DNA from: Phlebiopsis flavidoalba
Taxonomy: Eukaryota > Basidiomycota > Agaricomycetes > Polyporales > Phanerochaetaceae
Reading direction: 5' to 3'
Assembly (NCBI GenBank): GCA_035772785.1
Contig: JAOCPU010000038.1
Span: 248,001 to 312,000, forward strand
Length of the DNA: 64,000 bases
Shown here piece by piece: positions 26,310 through 41,485 of the stretch. The translations under genes were made by a program, and so were the position numbers. The notes under the pieces were generated by a model. That model did not search any database, was not told the origin of the DNA, and saw nothing but the letters and a program-made list of their open reading frames with translations. Numbering within the stretch: the stretch's first letter is position 1; the number at the start of each line of letters is the position of its first letter.

Positions 26310-26860
26310 AAAGGGGAGTTACAATACACCTTATCCCCACAGCATCAACACTTGTTTCGCGCTTTCGCTTGTTGATCTCCTCGATCCGTCCGAACTCGGA
26401 TTTCAACCAAAGCACAACCTTGTGGATCTCACGACAAATATCCTTCTCAACATTACAGACCGAGCTTAGCTCCTGATGCTCACAAAGATATCCGCGGTAG
26501 CAGGACGGACTCGTACGCCGCCGGCATCGTGCCTCTTGAATCCCACATCAGCAAGCCTCCCACCCGCCATGCAGAATGTGTTACAATCAAAGCCGAGATG
26601 GTACACACACTCAGCAAACCCCCCAGCGCAGCGGCGGGCACACTTTCCGTCGTTACCATAGACACGTCAGCTGCAAATACGGGTCGCGGCAAGTTCAGCC
26701 CTTCTAATGACTCGCACCGAAACCGCTTGCGTGGCCATGGTGCACGTAAGGTCTGCTTACCGCGCGCGACGCGCAGCTGACATATATACATACTTCCCAT
26801 CGCCGGCGCGGTACCTCGACGTCTTTTAGAAACACCGTTTGTCCGCGGCGGCACGCTCAC
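26310..26860 (-). CDS. Hypothetical small protein with a charged helical C-terminus
   Basis: A 126-residue minus frame (26860-26480) is followed by a second frame ending at a TAG near 26310. The second frame encodes an amphipathic, charged segment (REIHKVVLWLKSEFGRIEE, about 26370-26430). The two could be exons of one gene, or one gene split by an indel. No family recognised. It lies about 220 bases upstream of the flippase start on the same strand. Confidence 0.3.
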
Positions 26861-28342
26861 TTGTTCTCTCAGCCGGTCGGACTACTCTCCTGGCGCAGCC
26901 TGCCTAAGCCAGTCCTACGACGCCAGCATGACTCCCAGCGCGCGGCGGCGCACCACATTTGAGGAGTAGAAGCTGTTTACACACGTTAGTCACGCTCGCG
27001 CTTGGGCTTGTCTTGTGAGTTTCTTGGATGTTTCTTGGGCCTTGGCCGCCTAATACCCCTTGTGCTTTTGATCTCGGGCCGGCTCACTGCGAACAGGCTG
27101 CCGACGGGCATCGAGGAACCAACTTGAGTGCCTTGCCAGCGAGGCCGCCGCGTCGAACTTCGGCCGTGTTTTACGTGAAGCGTCTGGTCATGTTCTCCTG
27201 CTGGTGCTCTCACAAGTTGCAAGAGACCCCGGGTAATTTGACCGCTGACGGAAAGCGTCGGCGATTCATGACGATCATGACTTTACGGTTCCTGGTCTCA
27301 CTCAATCGTGACTTGTGTCTGCAGCGTCGATCGGGACGTCATTCAATACGACGACCACGATGACAGTCCGAGATTAACGTACCATTGACGTCGAGAGCGA
27401 ACGTTCGTACCACGGTAAGAAGTCTGGTCTCAGGAGAACTAAACGGGACACCCGACAATTTGTGCAGGAACTCGAACTCCCAGACACTGAACAGCTCTCA
27501 ACCCCAACGCCCCTTCTAGACCACGATTTCAACCAAGGATCATGAAATTACAGCCGTGGGTATGCGACGGCCACTTCCGCTTCCTGGTTGTAACACGACG
27601 TAACATTCCGCCGGGCTTACCGGCGATGCCAGTCCAGTCGGAGCGACTTTCAGGACACGCTATATCTGCTCTCCGAAGCTTTGAATCGCGTTTATCTGAG
27701 GACGTTTATAACATGCCCAGGCGCGTGTCGAGGTCTCGAGATGCAGAGATCTGAACACCATTGGTACAGTTTGGATGTGCCTTGTCTATTTCTGACCCAC
27801 TCTAGGGTCTTTTTAGGCTTTTGAGCGTGACATTCCACAGAGCCCTCGTGACCTTGATTGCTTAGTCCTCCGGTGAAAATTAGCAGGGCTGACTACAAAC
27901 CTCTCGACCAGTCTATCCAAGTCTTGTGTCGCCTCGGTCTCAATAATGAAACATCAACATAAAAAACGATGCAGCAGTTGGAATAGAATAGTCAGCTATA
28001 GGTCCATGTTGTTCGCGTTCGAGGATTCTGCCATCGTTGTATCCGTGTCATCGAAGTTGCATGGAGGCTGTCGTGAGCGGCTGATGGATCCGGCGTCCGT
28101 AATTGGCTATCGCGCCACTCGCTGAGGCAGAGTAAGTTAGACGTTAGACTTGGGTGGTATGTACATCTCTATACACGGTTGAAGAAAAATCAAGAAACGC
28201 AATGCTACACGGTGGTGAGAGGAAGAAAAAGAGGAGAGAAAATATAAGTTAGGATGTGCCACGACATGATGAGGACTGGCTGTGCAGATCGGAATGTCGT
28301 GGTGAAGGTCCAGATGAAGAGGGAAAATGAGGCTGACACTAT
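26861..28342. other. No gene recognised
   Basis: Overlapping short frames on both strands (for example 27028-27363 plus and 26986-27222 minus) without recognisable motifs. 27760-28130 looks non-coding. 28137-28342 lies downstream of the phosphatase gene and is probably its 3' flank. Confidence 0.35.
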
Positions 28343-29192
28343 CTATGATGTGCATAGAATAAGAGTAGAAGAGATGATGATAATGGGCCTGAACGCTGTT
28401 CTTCGTAAATTTCGTGGATTATACGATGAGGTACTAGACACGGGGTAGACAGTTGAGCGCACCACGCATCGCGCAGAGACGACGAGAGAGCACTCACGTA
28501 ATAGAGTCTATCTGAGATGGTAGCCGCTTGAAGTTCTTCACAAACTCGAATTGCGGGCCTGTCTCCGGGCTGCAGGGGAACCGCTTGCATTTTTCGAACC
28601 ATTTTCCACTCCTCTGCGATGAGCTTGCAGCGCATGCTGACCGTCCCTCGCCACACCCGACTCCACAAGCCAGCACCCGACGACCAAGCCTGTGCGTCCA
28701 ATTCCGCCTCGGCAGTGCAACCGCGCAAATCCTGCCCCGCTGCTCGTTGTCCCTCAGCACATCGAGGATCTTGCGAACAAAGTCGAACGCTTTCGGGCAG
28801 ACTCCTATCACGGATGGGGAAGTTGTGGTACTCGACCTCCTTCGGATCTACGCCGAGCAGCTGGGGCAGCGAGACTCGAGGTGAGGGTAGTACGGGAAGA
28901 GCTCGTGCGGCTCTGTGAGGTCGATGAAGGTCCGCACACCGACGAGCAGGAGGGCGTCCAGCTTCTGCTTCGTCTTCTTGCGCGCGATCTCCGCTGGCGT
29001 CAGCGGGCAGTAAGGAAATTCGCAAGCGACCAGGTAAGGAGTCGCCCAGTAGGAGTTGGGTATGGGCCGTGGGCGGTTGCGCAGGATGTTGGGGCACGAC
29101 GAGCTCCGCGTGCGGGGTGACTTGGGCGACAGGCTCGGCTCTGTCTGAGCACGGAAGAGAGGGGTAATGTTAGATTCACAGATGACGCTCAT
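28343..29192 (-). CDS. Protein tyrosine/dual-specificity phosphatase
   Basis: After the ATG at 29192 come a basic leader and PIPNSYWATPYLVACEFPYC (about 29020-29080). Next are VGVRTFIDLTEPHELFPYYP (about 28890-28945), then GVDPKEVEYHNFPIRDRSLP (about 28800-28855) with the general-acid Asp region. The catalytic loop HCRGGIGRTGLVVG (28670-28720) contains the HCX5R signature with Cys nucleophile and Arg. The C-terminal part includes PETGPQFEFVKNFKRLPSQ. A GTGAGT donor at 28495 and an acceptor near 28440 suggest a last short exon ending at 28343. The fold is like small CDKN3-type phosphatases that remove phosphate from Tyr or Ser/Thr. Indels separate the frames around the catalytic loop. The same frame is open upstream to 29546, so a longer N-terminus is possible. 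Confidence 0.85.
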
Positions 29193-32721
<3,529 letters not shown>

Positions 32722-33139
32722 AGACTCGGAACTATCTACACAAAATACTACTGTATGTTGCATGTACTTTTTGACAATCAAAGGACCCTTACCCTCCTAA
32801 TGCTGGACCCGAATCCCAAATTCTACTTTCAAGGAATCCTTCAGAATAGTACACTGACGCTGTTGGACATGGTAGCTCCGGAGCCGTTCCATGCAATCGC
32901 GTGCATGGGACTTTGCCTGATGCCAAATCTCAGCCCAACGAACAGGGGCACAACAGAAGATACTCCTAGCGTTGGAGAATTCCACAAATGGTCGTGAAAG
33001 GTCTGCATGATGGGACTTGCCACTTGGACTCCACATAATGGTGGGCCCACTGTGTGAATGGCAGTTTCAATGCGGAGCGGAAGACGTCACCGTGAGCCAG
33101 ATTGTAGGATATAACACGATGTCGGAATGTGCAATAATC

Positions 33140-33897
33140 CTTGCCCCGAAGCACCTCAAGAGGTCTTTCACGAGAGAGCTCCTCCACATCCTCCACGTCC
33201 CCCTCCTCGTATTGCAAACTCTGAGCTGAATGTACTCGGAAGGTTGACATAGCGCAGATGTAAAATACCGCGGGATAGGATATCCGTTTTTCTAACCGAC
33301 GGGCGAGGTTGATGACTGCAATGGAGTCGATGGCATGCACGTTCAGCCGTGTCGTTGACTGTGAAGAGAATGGCCCCCCTCCAGCCGCTAGAGAGCAAGA
33401 TCGGGGGTAACGAAGATCCCATTGCTGGCTCGTTTGAGGGATAGCACACGCGTAATCGTCGTATAACCTCGGTTTGAATGTGTTGAACGTCATATTTGTG
33501 TGATAAGAGAGCGAGACCTCTGAGGTCTTGAAAAAAGTCCATGCTGTAGAGCGGGTCTACAAAGAAAGGGCTGGACGTGGCTCGGAGACTCGAATGTTGT
33601 TGGCGAGAGTAGTGATTGCACTCACTGCCTGGCTCCATCGAACAAAAGTAATAGAAATAGTGCCATATGCTCGGGGCTGTCGGTGACATGCACCACTGGA
33701 CACCCTTGGGCCACTTCTTCAAGTTGTCCCGACGCGCTCGTGGCCCTCGAACATGTCGTGAAACACGCTTGACTGCCTCGCGAGGATCCCCCTATACACT
33801 TTGAACCGATAACCTCTCTTGCGATTACGATGAGGTTTCCGTCGCTTGAAACCAGTATACCTCGAAGCGATGGCTCCTCTCCTTCTTCACCGCCCAT
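33140..33897 (-). CDS. BTB/POZ domain protein (copy 2)
   Basis: Start MGGEEGEEPSLRGI at 33897, followed by SSDGNLIVIAREV and then GCPVVHVTDSPEHMALFLLL (about 33630-33700), the BTB core. The next exon has DFFQDLRGLALLSHKYDVQH (about 33490-33540), the hydrophobic helix and KYDV block seen in the other copies. The C-terminal part ends with a charged stretch near 33170. Extra bases and an intron near 33600-33640 separate the parts. It lies tail-to-tail with GH13 copy C and is nearly collinear with BTB copy 3. Molecular role unknown; BTB folds form dimers or bind cullin-3. Confidence 0.7.
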
Positions 33898-35172
33898 TGA
33901 TATAAGGGAGACCGTGTTTCGTCCTTCGACGGTCAGCCCTGTTCAACCTACGCGCTTCTGCTGTCAATGGGCCATCCTGGTTATGGGGTCTTGACATGAG
34001 AGCCGACAAAGAGAGGATGGGTCTGACACGACAGAGAGCAAGTGACAATTAGTGATTATGAGCCCTGAAGTATATACTACGCGTCTGTTTTGACCCTCGA
34101 TGCAGCAGCTTGGATGAGAGCCGGTATCAAGTACACTGTAGTGCTATGACCAACTGTTCACGTCACGGTCACACCCCTCTTGAATTGGCCGTCACGGGTC
34201 ACAGCCCATGGTGGTTTGCGTGTCGAGACCTGACGACTGGACATTTTATGGGCACCCAACTACTCAGCCGACTTACAATATCGCAGACCAGATAAAGCCA
34301 TCCTAAAGTCGCCCCGACTAGACTGGACTGGCAGATGACGTTCTCGACGGCTTTCAGCGAAAGGCCCGTGATCACGCGCGGACGCCGATCCCAGTGGACC
34401 TCGGCGCCGCATGCGGGTTTCACAATGGGTACCCCATGGATGCGCGTGAACGACGACTATACTCGGCTGGGGTGGAACGCCGAGGGCCGAGCGGAAGGAC
34501 CACGCAGAGTGTTTTCACTTCGGGAAACGTGCTCTGGCGGTGCGTAAGGCGCATGAAGTATTTGTGAGCTCTCCCGCTCTCTGCGCGCAATGGGACGGGT
34601 TGTGTAGTGAGATGTTTGATAGAGCCTCATCGGGTAAAAACATCAGATTGAGACCTATCGATATCTGACGATATCATCCAAAGTCTAGTGAGAATCATCA
34701 CAATCTTATGAGAGACATTTGAGATATCGTGGAGGTCTTGCACTTCTAATAAAATATCTAGGATACACAAATATATAATTGATTTCTCACGTGACAGTCA
34801 TATATACATTCAAGTCTCAGGTGCGAGAGATTATCTTGACCCGTCCTCATATGGTGGGCAATACCAATGTCATCGCAGCTAATAATTTCTCTTTTAATTG
34901 TTTTGCTCAAATCACCCTTGTGCCATATTCTAATTCACACCAGATTTTACACTGTATAAAAACCAAATTTACGGCAATTTATTGGTGTGATTTACTACGA
35001 GAAACAAGCGGTGATAACATACAACATGATACGACCAGGGGGGAGGCCAAAAATTGGACAGCCTATGAGCCAGATGTGATGGAGAGAGCCTAGAGCAGAG
35101 GCAGCGAGGAGAACAGCGAGAAGAGGAGACGCAAGGGCGGGCAGTCCCCGAGGGCAGTGCATGGGAGCTGCT

Positions 35173-35250
35173 ATGGGAGCTAAACGCTGGAGCGGTCTAT
35201 GTGAGCTAAAAGCAGGAGCGGCCCATGGGAAGTCTAGCAAAGGGAGCAGG
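35173..35250. repeat. Imperfect 26-base tandem repeat, three units
   Basis: Units at 35173, 35199 and 35225 begin ATGGGAGCTAAA, ATGTGAGCTAAA and ATGGGAAGTCTA and end in GGAGCGGTCT, GGAGCGGCCC and GGGAGCAGG. The surrounding 35090-35340 is rich in related GGGAGC words. Confidence 0.65.
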
Positions 35251-35376
35251 TTACAGGAGTTGCACAGAGCTGCAGGGCACAACGAGGTGAATAGGAGAAG
35301 CTGTGACCAAAGGCGGTTAGCCCCAGGGGGGTGACACTCCGTGGGAGCAACTTCTGCGTTGTAATGAATCGAGGAA

Positions 35377-35486
35377 CTAGTATCTCAAGTATCTATAATT
35401 TACCGCATATTGCAAACATTTCTGTGATGAGAGGATCTAAGACAGCTACAATGTTAAGATACAACTTGAGATAATTTAGATACTAG
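35377..35486. repeat. Short inverted repeat, hairpin or MITE-like
   Basis: CTAGTATCT at 35377 is the inverse of AGATACTAG at 35478. TATCTCAAGT at 35381 is the inverse of ACTTGAGATA at 35464. The spacer is about 75-90 bases. It is too short and imperfect to name as a known element. Confidence 0.4.
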
Positions 35487-37599
35487 GACACGCTTGGCGG
35501 GTTTCAGGGGCAGGTATCAGGCACTTTTACTGCGTACCCCTTCAAGCCTCTCATGAGCGGAAAGTGGAAGTCGATGTTAGAGTCCGTCCTTCTCAGACCC
35601 CTTCATGCGCGTTGGTATAGGTCAAGCTTCGTGGGATAAGAATTGGGCACCAGGATGAGGGGCACTTGAGGGTGGTGTACGGGCTAAGGTAATTGTAGAG
35701 TGCGGGTAGCGTAAATAGGTGCGCGAAGTGGAAACACCTCTGGCTCACGATACAGGATTCTTTAAGCTAAAACGTTTTGCGTGTGGAATTACTTAAGGGG
35801 CCCATGCGCGCGATGGGGCGTAGAGATAGATTAGGAGGTGGGCGAGTACCGCATGACGTGCGGAGACGCCACTAGTAGCGGTGAGACGATGAGTCCACGG
35901 ACAAAGATGGTTGGTTGTGGGTCGGGGTGAAATTGGGAGAAGAGGGGGGGGTGGAGAGAAGCGGAACATTGCGCTGGCCAGCTCGCTATGAGCATGCGCC
36001 GTTTGCCCTATTGTGCCGCCACTCGGGACCCATCCAGTCATCTTGGCGAGGACTAGGACTTGAAAAGGGGGAAGCACCGCAAATTGTCACATATTAGGGA
36101 CCAATCACAAAGCGATGCACGCGCATCAATCACGGTGGCGTGACAGGGACGCACCGTCACGGATTACGTTGTGGGTGTGGTTTCCAGTGCCTCAAAACTC
36201 TGAAGTCTACATCAGTGTTATTCGTCATTGCGTCTTATACTCGCATGTAAGCGGGTATCTGCCCTAGATTGCAGTACAAGGAGAACATCTGTCAAAAACC
36301 ATGAAGCACCGCAAAGTTCATACCGCGCCAGCCTAAAGAGTCCGATTGGCAAGAGGCTTGAGACGCACAGAACACATGGGCGGGGGATATATCCACGCTA
36401 AGTACTTTACCATTCGAGTTATGCTACTGTAGCATAATAAAATTTTACTAGCAAGACAGCTCTTGTTGGGACACCGATACAAGGGAAAGTAACAAACGAC
36501 CCATTGCACTCACCGTGACTCGGCAGTATAAGCGCTCGGGCCACGCGGACACGTAGTACTTGCTATGCTCAGTTGCTCGCCGTGCGGGACGATGGTCATC
36601 TTAGAGATTCGATTGTTTTAGATTTCGCAATCTCACATGATTTTTAAATACCATACATTGATAAATTTCCATCGCATGAGTCTATGATGCACAACACTTT
36701 GGGAAACCATTGCACCCGGCATGGAGATGGATAGATCTCAGCATATCTAATCATGCTCCACGCCAGACGGCGCTCATCAATCTCACCTCGCGGTATCACT
36801 ACCAAGGTCTTGACTTGTAGTTTTACCTGATGGGCTTTGGACAGGTTTACGGGGAACTTCCAGCTGCTGCTGGATTCGAGCATGAGAGCGTGTTTTGTGC
36901 CCGTACAGACGATCACTCGCGGTGGTAACCGCTGTTGTCCTTCCTCAATTTCACTGACAAGGATGTGTCATTAGAGCCCACCTTTTCCGGCGTGGTTCTG
37001 ACAAGGATGTCATTCTCTCTTAAACTATATGAAGGTGGTAGGAAGCCACTCCCGCGATGGCTATAGGAATTACCTTACGCGGATATGAAGGTCGGATTTA
37101 TCTTTAAACATCCTACCTACGTTCACAAGCAGAAATAGCTACGTCGCTAAAAAGATCCAGCGTGAACCGCTGGTATATAACATCTTCGTATGCTCCGCAA
37201 CTCAGAGGGCTTCCAGCTTACGTTAAATTCAGACCGAAAACCATTCTTTGAGTTTGACTCCTGCAGGATGGTTGCACGGCAGGTTATTGTGGTATTTTCG
37301 AAGTATCGCCATGCAAACAATGCATGGAGTATTCGGCATCTGTCGAGTTTTGACCCAATAAACAGGGCTTAACAGAACATCTCGTGGGAACAGCGATGTC
37401 CACGATGGGCTGAGGAATGTCTGTGTGGGATGACCTCCACTTGGTCAAACATCCTGGTTCGCGGTCTGTGTAGTCGGCGCAAGCCCTCATGTCGTTTCGC
37501 AGTCCAAGGCGGGTAACAGATCCTTGACGGGGGGACGTCCGAGGAGTATATCGTCAAAACGGAAAAATGCCAATAGTCCCCTTCCTCGCATGGCACCGC

Positions 37600-38332
37600 A
37601 TGAGATCCTCACGAGAGAGCTCCTCCACATCTTCTACATTCCCCTTCCCCATAGGTTGCACCCGAGCCAGGACGTCCTTCGGCTGGCTGCATGGCGCAGA
37701 TGTAAAATGCTGCTGGAAGGATGTCTGTTACGCCTAACCGAAAGGATGGGCAAGGTTTGATAGTCGCGATGGAGTCGATGGCACGGGCATTCACCGTGTC
37801 GTTAACGGTAAAGCAGGATGGTTTTTTTCTTCTACTTGCGCGGGAGCACGATGGAGGGTAACGAAGATCCCATTTCTCAAGCGTCGAAGGATAGCATACG
37901 CGTAGTCGTCGTATAACCTCGGTTTGAATATGTTGAACGTCATATTTGTGTGACAAGAGAGCAACACCTCGGAGGTCCTGAAAGTCCATGCTGTTTAAAG
38001 CGGGTCCATAAAGAAAGGGCTGGACGCGACTGAGATTGAAAGATCGTGCGCAGAGTGGTGATCGCACTCACTGCTTAGTTCCAGCGAACAAAAGTATTAG
38101 AAACAGAGCCATGTGCTCAGGGCTATCGGTAACATGTACGACTGGGCACCCTTGATCCAGTTCCTGTCCCAACGCGCTCGTGGCTTCGAACATGTCGCGA
38201 AACACGCTCGATTCCCTCGCGAGAATTCCCTTATAGCCTTGAACCGGACGTCTCTTGCGATGATAATGAGGTTCCCATCGTCGAACCACAGACACCTCGA
38301 GGCGACGGCTCCTCTCCCGCGTCGCCACCCAT
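37600..38332 (-). CDS. BTB/POZ domain protein (copy 3)
   Basis: MGGDAGEEPSPRGV at 38332 matches the start of copy 2. It is followed by SSQETSGSRL (about 38260), then LARESSVFRDMFEATSALGQ (38165-38225) and GCPVVHVTDSPEHMALFLIL (about 38090-38150). The next part has MDFQDLRGVALLSHKYDVQH (about 37930-37990) and EKWDLRYPPSCS. It has the same introns and order as copy 2. The upstream DNA also matches copy 2 (GGTCATCCTGGTTATG at 38407 against GGCCATCCTGGTTATG at 33968), showing that the promoter was duplicated too. Indels break the frame. Confidence 0.7.
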
Positions 38333-38799
38333 TGATATGAGACCCGAGATCGCGTCTGGCCTTCTACGATCAGCCCTTTTCAGAAGTCGTGCCTCTGCTG
38401 TCGAAGGGTCATCCTGGTTATGAGGCCTCGACATTGGGTTGATAAAGCACGCGTGGATGTCGTCTAAGGAGGGAGGTGTCTGGTACGGGGAGGTCGGCGT
38501 GGGGCGCAGACCCGTAAGGCCGGTCTGAGTACTTATATAGTCGCTTCAGTGTGCAAGAGGGGCGTGGTCAAGCATCCTGGGAATTTGTGGTCCTATCCCG
38601 GAAATCTGTGAACGATAATCGGATAGTGGCGGATGTAGAGTTTGATTCTTGCAGGATACGGTCAGCCACCAGACTTATTGAGATGAATCAAAAAGCTACT
38701 ACATACCTACTGTATCGGGCTGCTCGATGATGACGGTAAAACGAAAGTTTCATTCCCGCAAAAAAATGGGCTGAATACTATATGCATGAATTCTTACGC
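38333..38799. other. Upstream region of BTB copy 3
   Basis: Contains the duplicated BTB promoter up to about 38460. Beyond that there is unrelated sequence without a recognised gene before the end of AKR copy 1. Confidence 0.45.
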
Positions 38800-40259
38800 A
38801 GTTACAAAGCCACCAGTAGTCATAGGCCCTACCCAAGCTGCTCATACGTTCCACCCGAACACGGTGCCCTCAGGCTTATGGTAACGCAAAAGCGACCTAT
38901 GCATGCCGGGCTTCTTGTGAACATTGCCCACCAGCTCCATATCCTCATCCGAGAGTTTGACGAGCTGCATGAGTGTATATCTCAGTTTTGATGTAGAGAA
39001 ATAATGAAGGGGTGCTGTGTATGTGACCTACAGTCCTATTCTCCTCCTTCATGCGTTCGACGTTCGCGCTCTTTGCGATAGGCCCGATGCCGCGCTGTGC
39101 CCACGAGCCAGCTCATCGTAATCTGCGCAGGGGTGGCGTTGTGCTTCGACGCAACGCTCGTGATGTCGGGGGGTCAGTAAAGAATATTGAGTTACCTTGG
39201 CCTGCAAAGCGTAACGACATCACGTCAGCAACCAAGTTCCAAACAAAGCTCCACGAGACAACATAGCGCAACGTACCAAGGGGCGAGTACGCCGTCAGGA
39301 GAATCCCCTTCTCATCGCAATACTTCTATGGAGCGCGAACTGCGGAAGACAGGGGTTGACCCGACATGAGTTGTTTTTGCGGGGACAATGGTCGCCTCCT
39401 TCAGCAGAATCTCGAGGTTCTTGATCGAGAAGTTCGACACGCCGATCGCGCGGACTTTACCTGACAGACCGTCAGCGAGAATGTGGATCTGTGTTGGATG
39501 TGTCGTACCGGTGCCGAGGAGCTTTTCCATCTCTTTCCATGTGTCGATGAAGTTGGGACGGTCTTCGAATGGGAAGGCATGTTCTATGGGAGCAGCGTTT
39601 TGGTTGGTTTGAGATGATACGGATTATAAGTAACGCACCGTTCTCGTCGCGCCTCATGGGCCAATGCATGAGATAGAGATCGATGTACTCGCAGCCCAGT
39701 TTGCTGAGGGACGCCTCAAAGCCTTCGCGCACACGAGTAGCGTCGAGGGGTCTATAAATTGCCTAGTTGGAGGTGCAGTACAACTAGAATGATGTATTGA
39801 CGGACCTCAGCTTTTTGTCGTAAGGAAGATCTCGTTACGGGGCACGCCAGGACTCCCCGTATGGCCTTCCCAACCAGTTCTTCGTTGACTGTCCCCAATA
39901 TGAGCACATGCGAGCACGTCGATTGAAGGTACGACACCAGTATCCAGCTGCCTAGCTGAAGCCTTTAGATAGGGAGATTGAAAGCAAGAACAAGCTGCTC
40001 ACAGAGTGTCTATATGCCTGTACCCGACCTGGCGATCATAATTCAGCCTCTAGGGTTTCGACATAGACCGCTGGTAAGCTACCTTGAGGGCATCCTTGCA
40101 CATCGTTTCCGCTACATCATGTCCACCCTCGGGACCCAGCCAGCATCTAATCCAGAGCATTACTAATCTACAACTTGTACGAGAAAAGGCGATGACGTAC
40201 CCTTTCCCAACACCCGGAACCTGGATCCCATTATTCAGGGTAAATGTCGAAATTTCCAT
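38800..40259 (-). CDS. Aldo-keto reductase (copy 1)
   Basis: The start MEISTFTLNNGIQVPGVG (40259) is the classic AKR N-terminus. CKDALKVAYQ (about 40080-40110) is the first helix. [20 protein letters not shown] (39660-39720) carries the catalytic His of the LMHWP motif. [20 protein letters not shown] (about 39410-39470) is the GVSNF strand. The C-terminus has HKKPGMHRSLL (about 38900) and FGW followed by YEQLG, split by one extra A. Enzymes of this fold reduce aldehydes and ketones with NADPH in the cytosol. At least four introns and several indels are present. It is divergent to LAAO copy 1 across about 1.2 kb. Confidence 0.8.
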
Positions 40260-40352
40260 CGTTCTTCTTTGTAAGACGGAGAGTATCCGTGGCTCCTGTT
40301 GAAGGGCGCATCCAACACGCAGAAAGGCGTATAAGGGTTTGTGTGGTGAAGG

Positions 40353-40360
40353 TTTATATA
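40353..40360 (-). promoter_or_regulatory. TATA box of AKR copy 1
   Basis: TATATAAA on the minus strand, about 94 bases before the ATG at 40259. Confidence 0.5.
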
Positions 40361-41426
40361 CGCGTCCGGCCCGTTCCTCTGATTCGGTTACGTTGTGGGA
40401 GTTCTAAGTTGAAGGTTGAATTAGTGCCAGGCCGCGCAGGGCGCCACGAGATATAAAGGCGGGTATTAGAGCAAACGTACCTACCTAAACAAAAGGCTTT
40501 TTGCCCAGCTGCACGGGGGTATCGGAAGTTCGCCTTTGAATTTGATCATGATGGGAGCTGTAGACCCGACGGATGCCAATTCTGGAAGGCCGGCGCATCA
40601 CGATTTGATCGTTGACACGGCAATCACCGCGCACTCCTACGCGCCCACTGCAGAGAAGGCCCTGGAATGTTTCGCCGCCACATCTTTGCGCGCACATATG
40701 ACTTTTGTCCAAGTCGTTGCGGACAGCATTGCAAGGACGTGGGTCCTTTCCTTCCGATATCATGTATTCTATAGCAAAAACTCTTAACGCAGGCGAAATG
40801 ATATTGTCAAGAAGTAAGTCAAATGGGCCCCACGTCATCATTCCTAGTACTGCACATGATTGGCCACTTGGTATCTACAAACGCACACGCCATGCACCAT
40901 GTCCGGCGGCAGCGTCAACGTTTGCGGAGCACAAACTCAAAAACCTTGAGAGAATCTGAGCACCTTTTTTCAGAGGATCATCTGAGACACACCAGCTGTG
41001 ATTGGTATGTTCTGGCCCTTCATACTCCGTGCGAATGCTCAGCACGCTACGTTCCTCTAGCAAGCATCCGTGGTGCATTGGCACCACGGTGCTTCCACGG
41101 CCCCACCCGCCCGGCCGGATTTCTATCAGGCGTTAGAGCTTGCAGTCACGTCGCTCAGTGCATACTCACCTTTGACTTGTCTTGGCTTCGAATGTGGGTC
41201 CGCAGCATGCTAGAACCTCCCCAAATGCTCCTCAGTTCCTGATTACACTGATCATAAGGGTCAGGCACACCATTGTGAGAGTCTCTCTTTGTATAATTTT
41301 GGAAACCTCGTTGAAATTGTATGAATTGAAGCAGCCCTTGCTTCACTTCATCGATCCTTATATCTACATCGCACCTCCAACCAGTCGAGTACCAGCTGAG
41401 TTCAACAGCGTCTTGTGGGGAGGCTG
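40361..41426. other. Divergent intergenic region between AKR copy 1 and LAAO copy 1
   Basis: Frames of up to 139 residues occur (40823-41242) but none is recognised. The position between two head-to-head metabolic genes suggests shared regulation. A pair with the same layout and similar spacing exists at 48.1-49.3 kb. Confidence 0.45.
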
Positions 41427-41434
41427 TATATAAG
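41427..41434 (+). promoter_or_regulatory. TATA box of LAAO copy 1
   Basis: TATATAAG 52-59 bases before the ATG at 41486. Confidence 0.6.
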
Positions 41435-41485
41435 CGCAGCATCTCATCACACCCTTCAGTCGCTCTTCTCTTATCGATCGTGAAC

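Larger units (their letters stand above)
34564..36844. other. Enlarged intron, probable insertion
   Basis: Interval between the matching donor (TTTGTGAGC) and acceptor (TTTGGACAG) of the last GH13 intron. It holds no recognisable coding sequence. It contains an AT-rich first part (34600-35000), a 26-base tandem repeat and a short inverted repeat. No transposase or reverse transcriptase remnant is seen, and target-site duplications could not be identified by eye. Confidence 0.55.
34315..37107 (+). pseudogene. GH13 alpha-glucosidase 3' fragment, copy D, with a 2.3-kb last intron
   Basis: The fragment begins abruptly at the point matching DVLDRFQRKARDHARTP of copy C (32188) and encodes WMRVNDDYTRLGWNAEGRAE (34435-34495). 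After a donor at 34564, the final exon reappears at 36845 (VYG, then HESVF, then GITLRGYEGRIYL) with its stop at 37107. All upstream exons are missing, so it cannot encode an active enzyme. The intron is 2,281 bases, against 56 bases at the same site in copy C. The final exon has several indels and lies directly before BTB copy 3, as in the parent arrangement. This copy is best explained as the start of the second unit of a direct tandem duplication. Confidence 0.75.

Noticed and set aside
27440..27500. Possible tRNA T-arm like sequence on the minus strand (GAGTTCGAGTTC-like)
   Set aside because: The flanking stem does not pair and no acceptor or anticodon arm was found.
34779..35093. 104-residue frame inside the expanded GH13 intron, considered as a transposase remnant
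   Set aside because: No acidic catalytic motif or similarity to any transposase or polymerase was visible.
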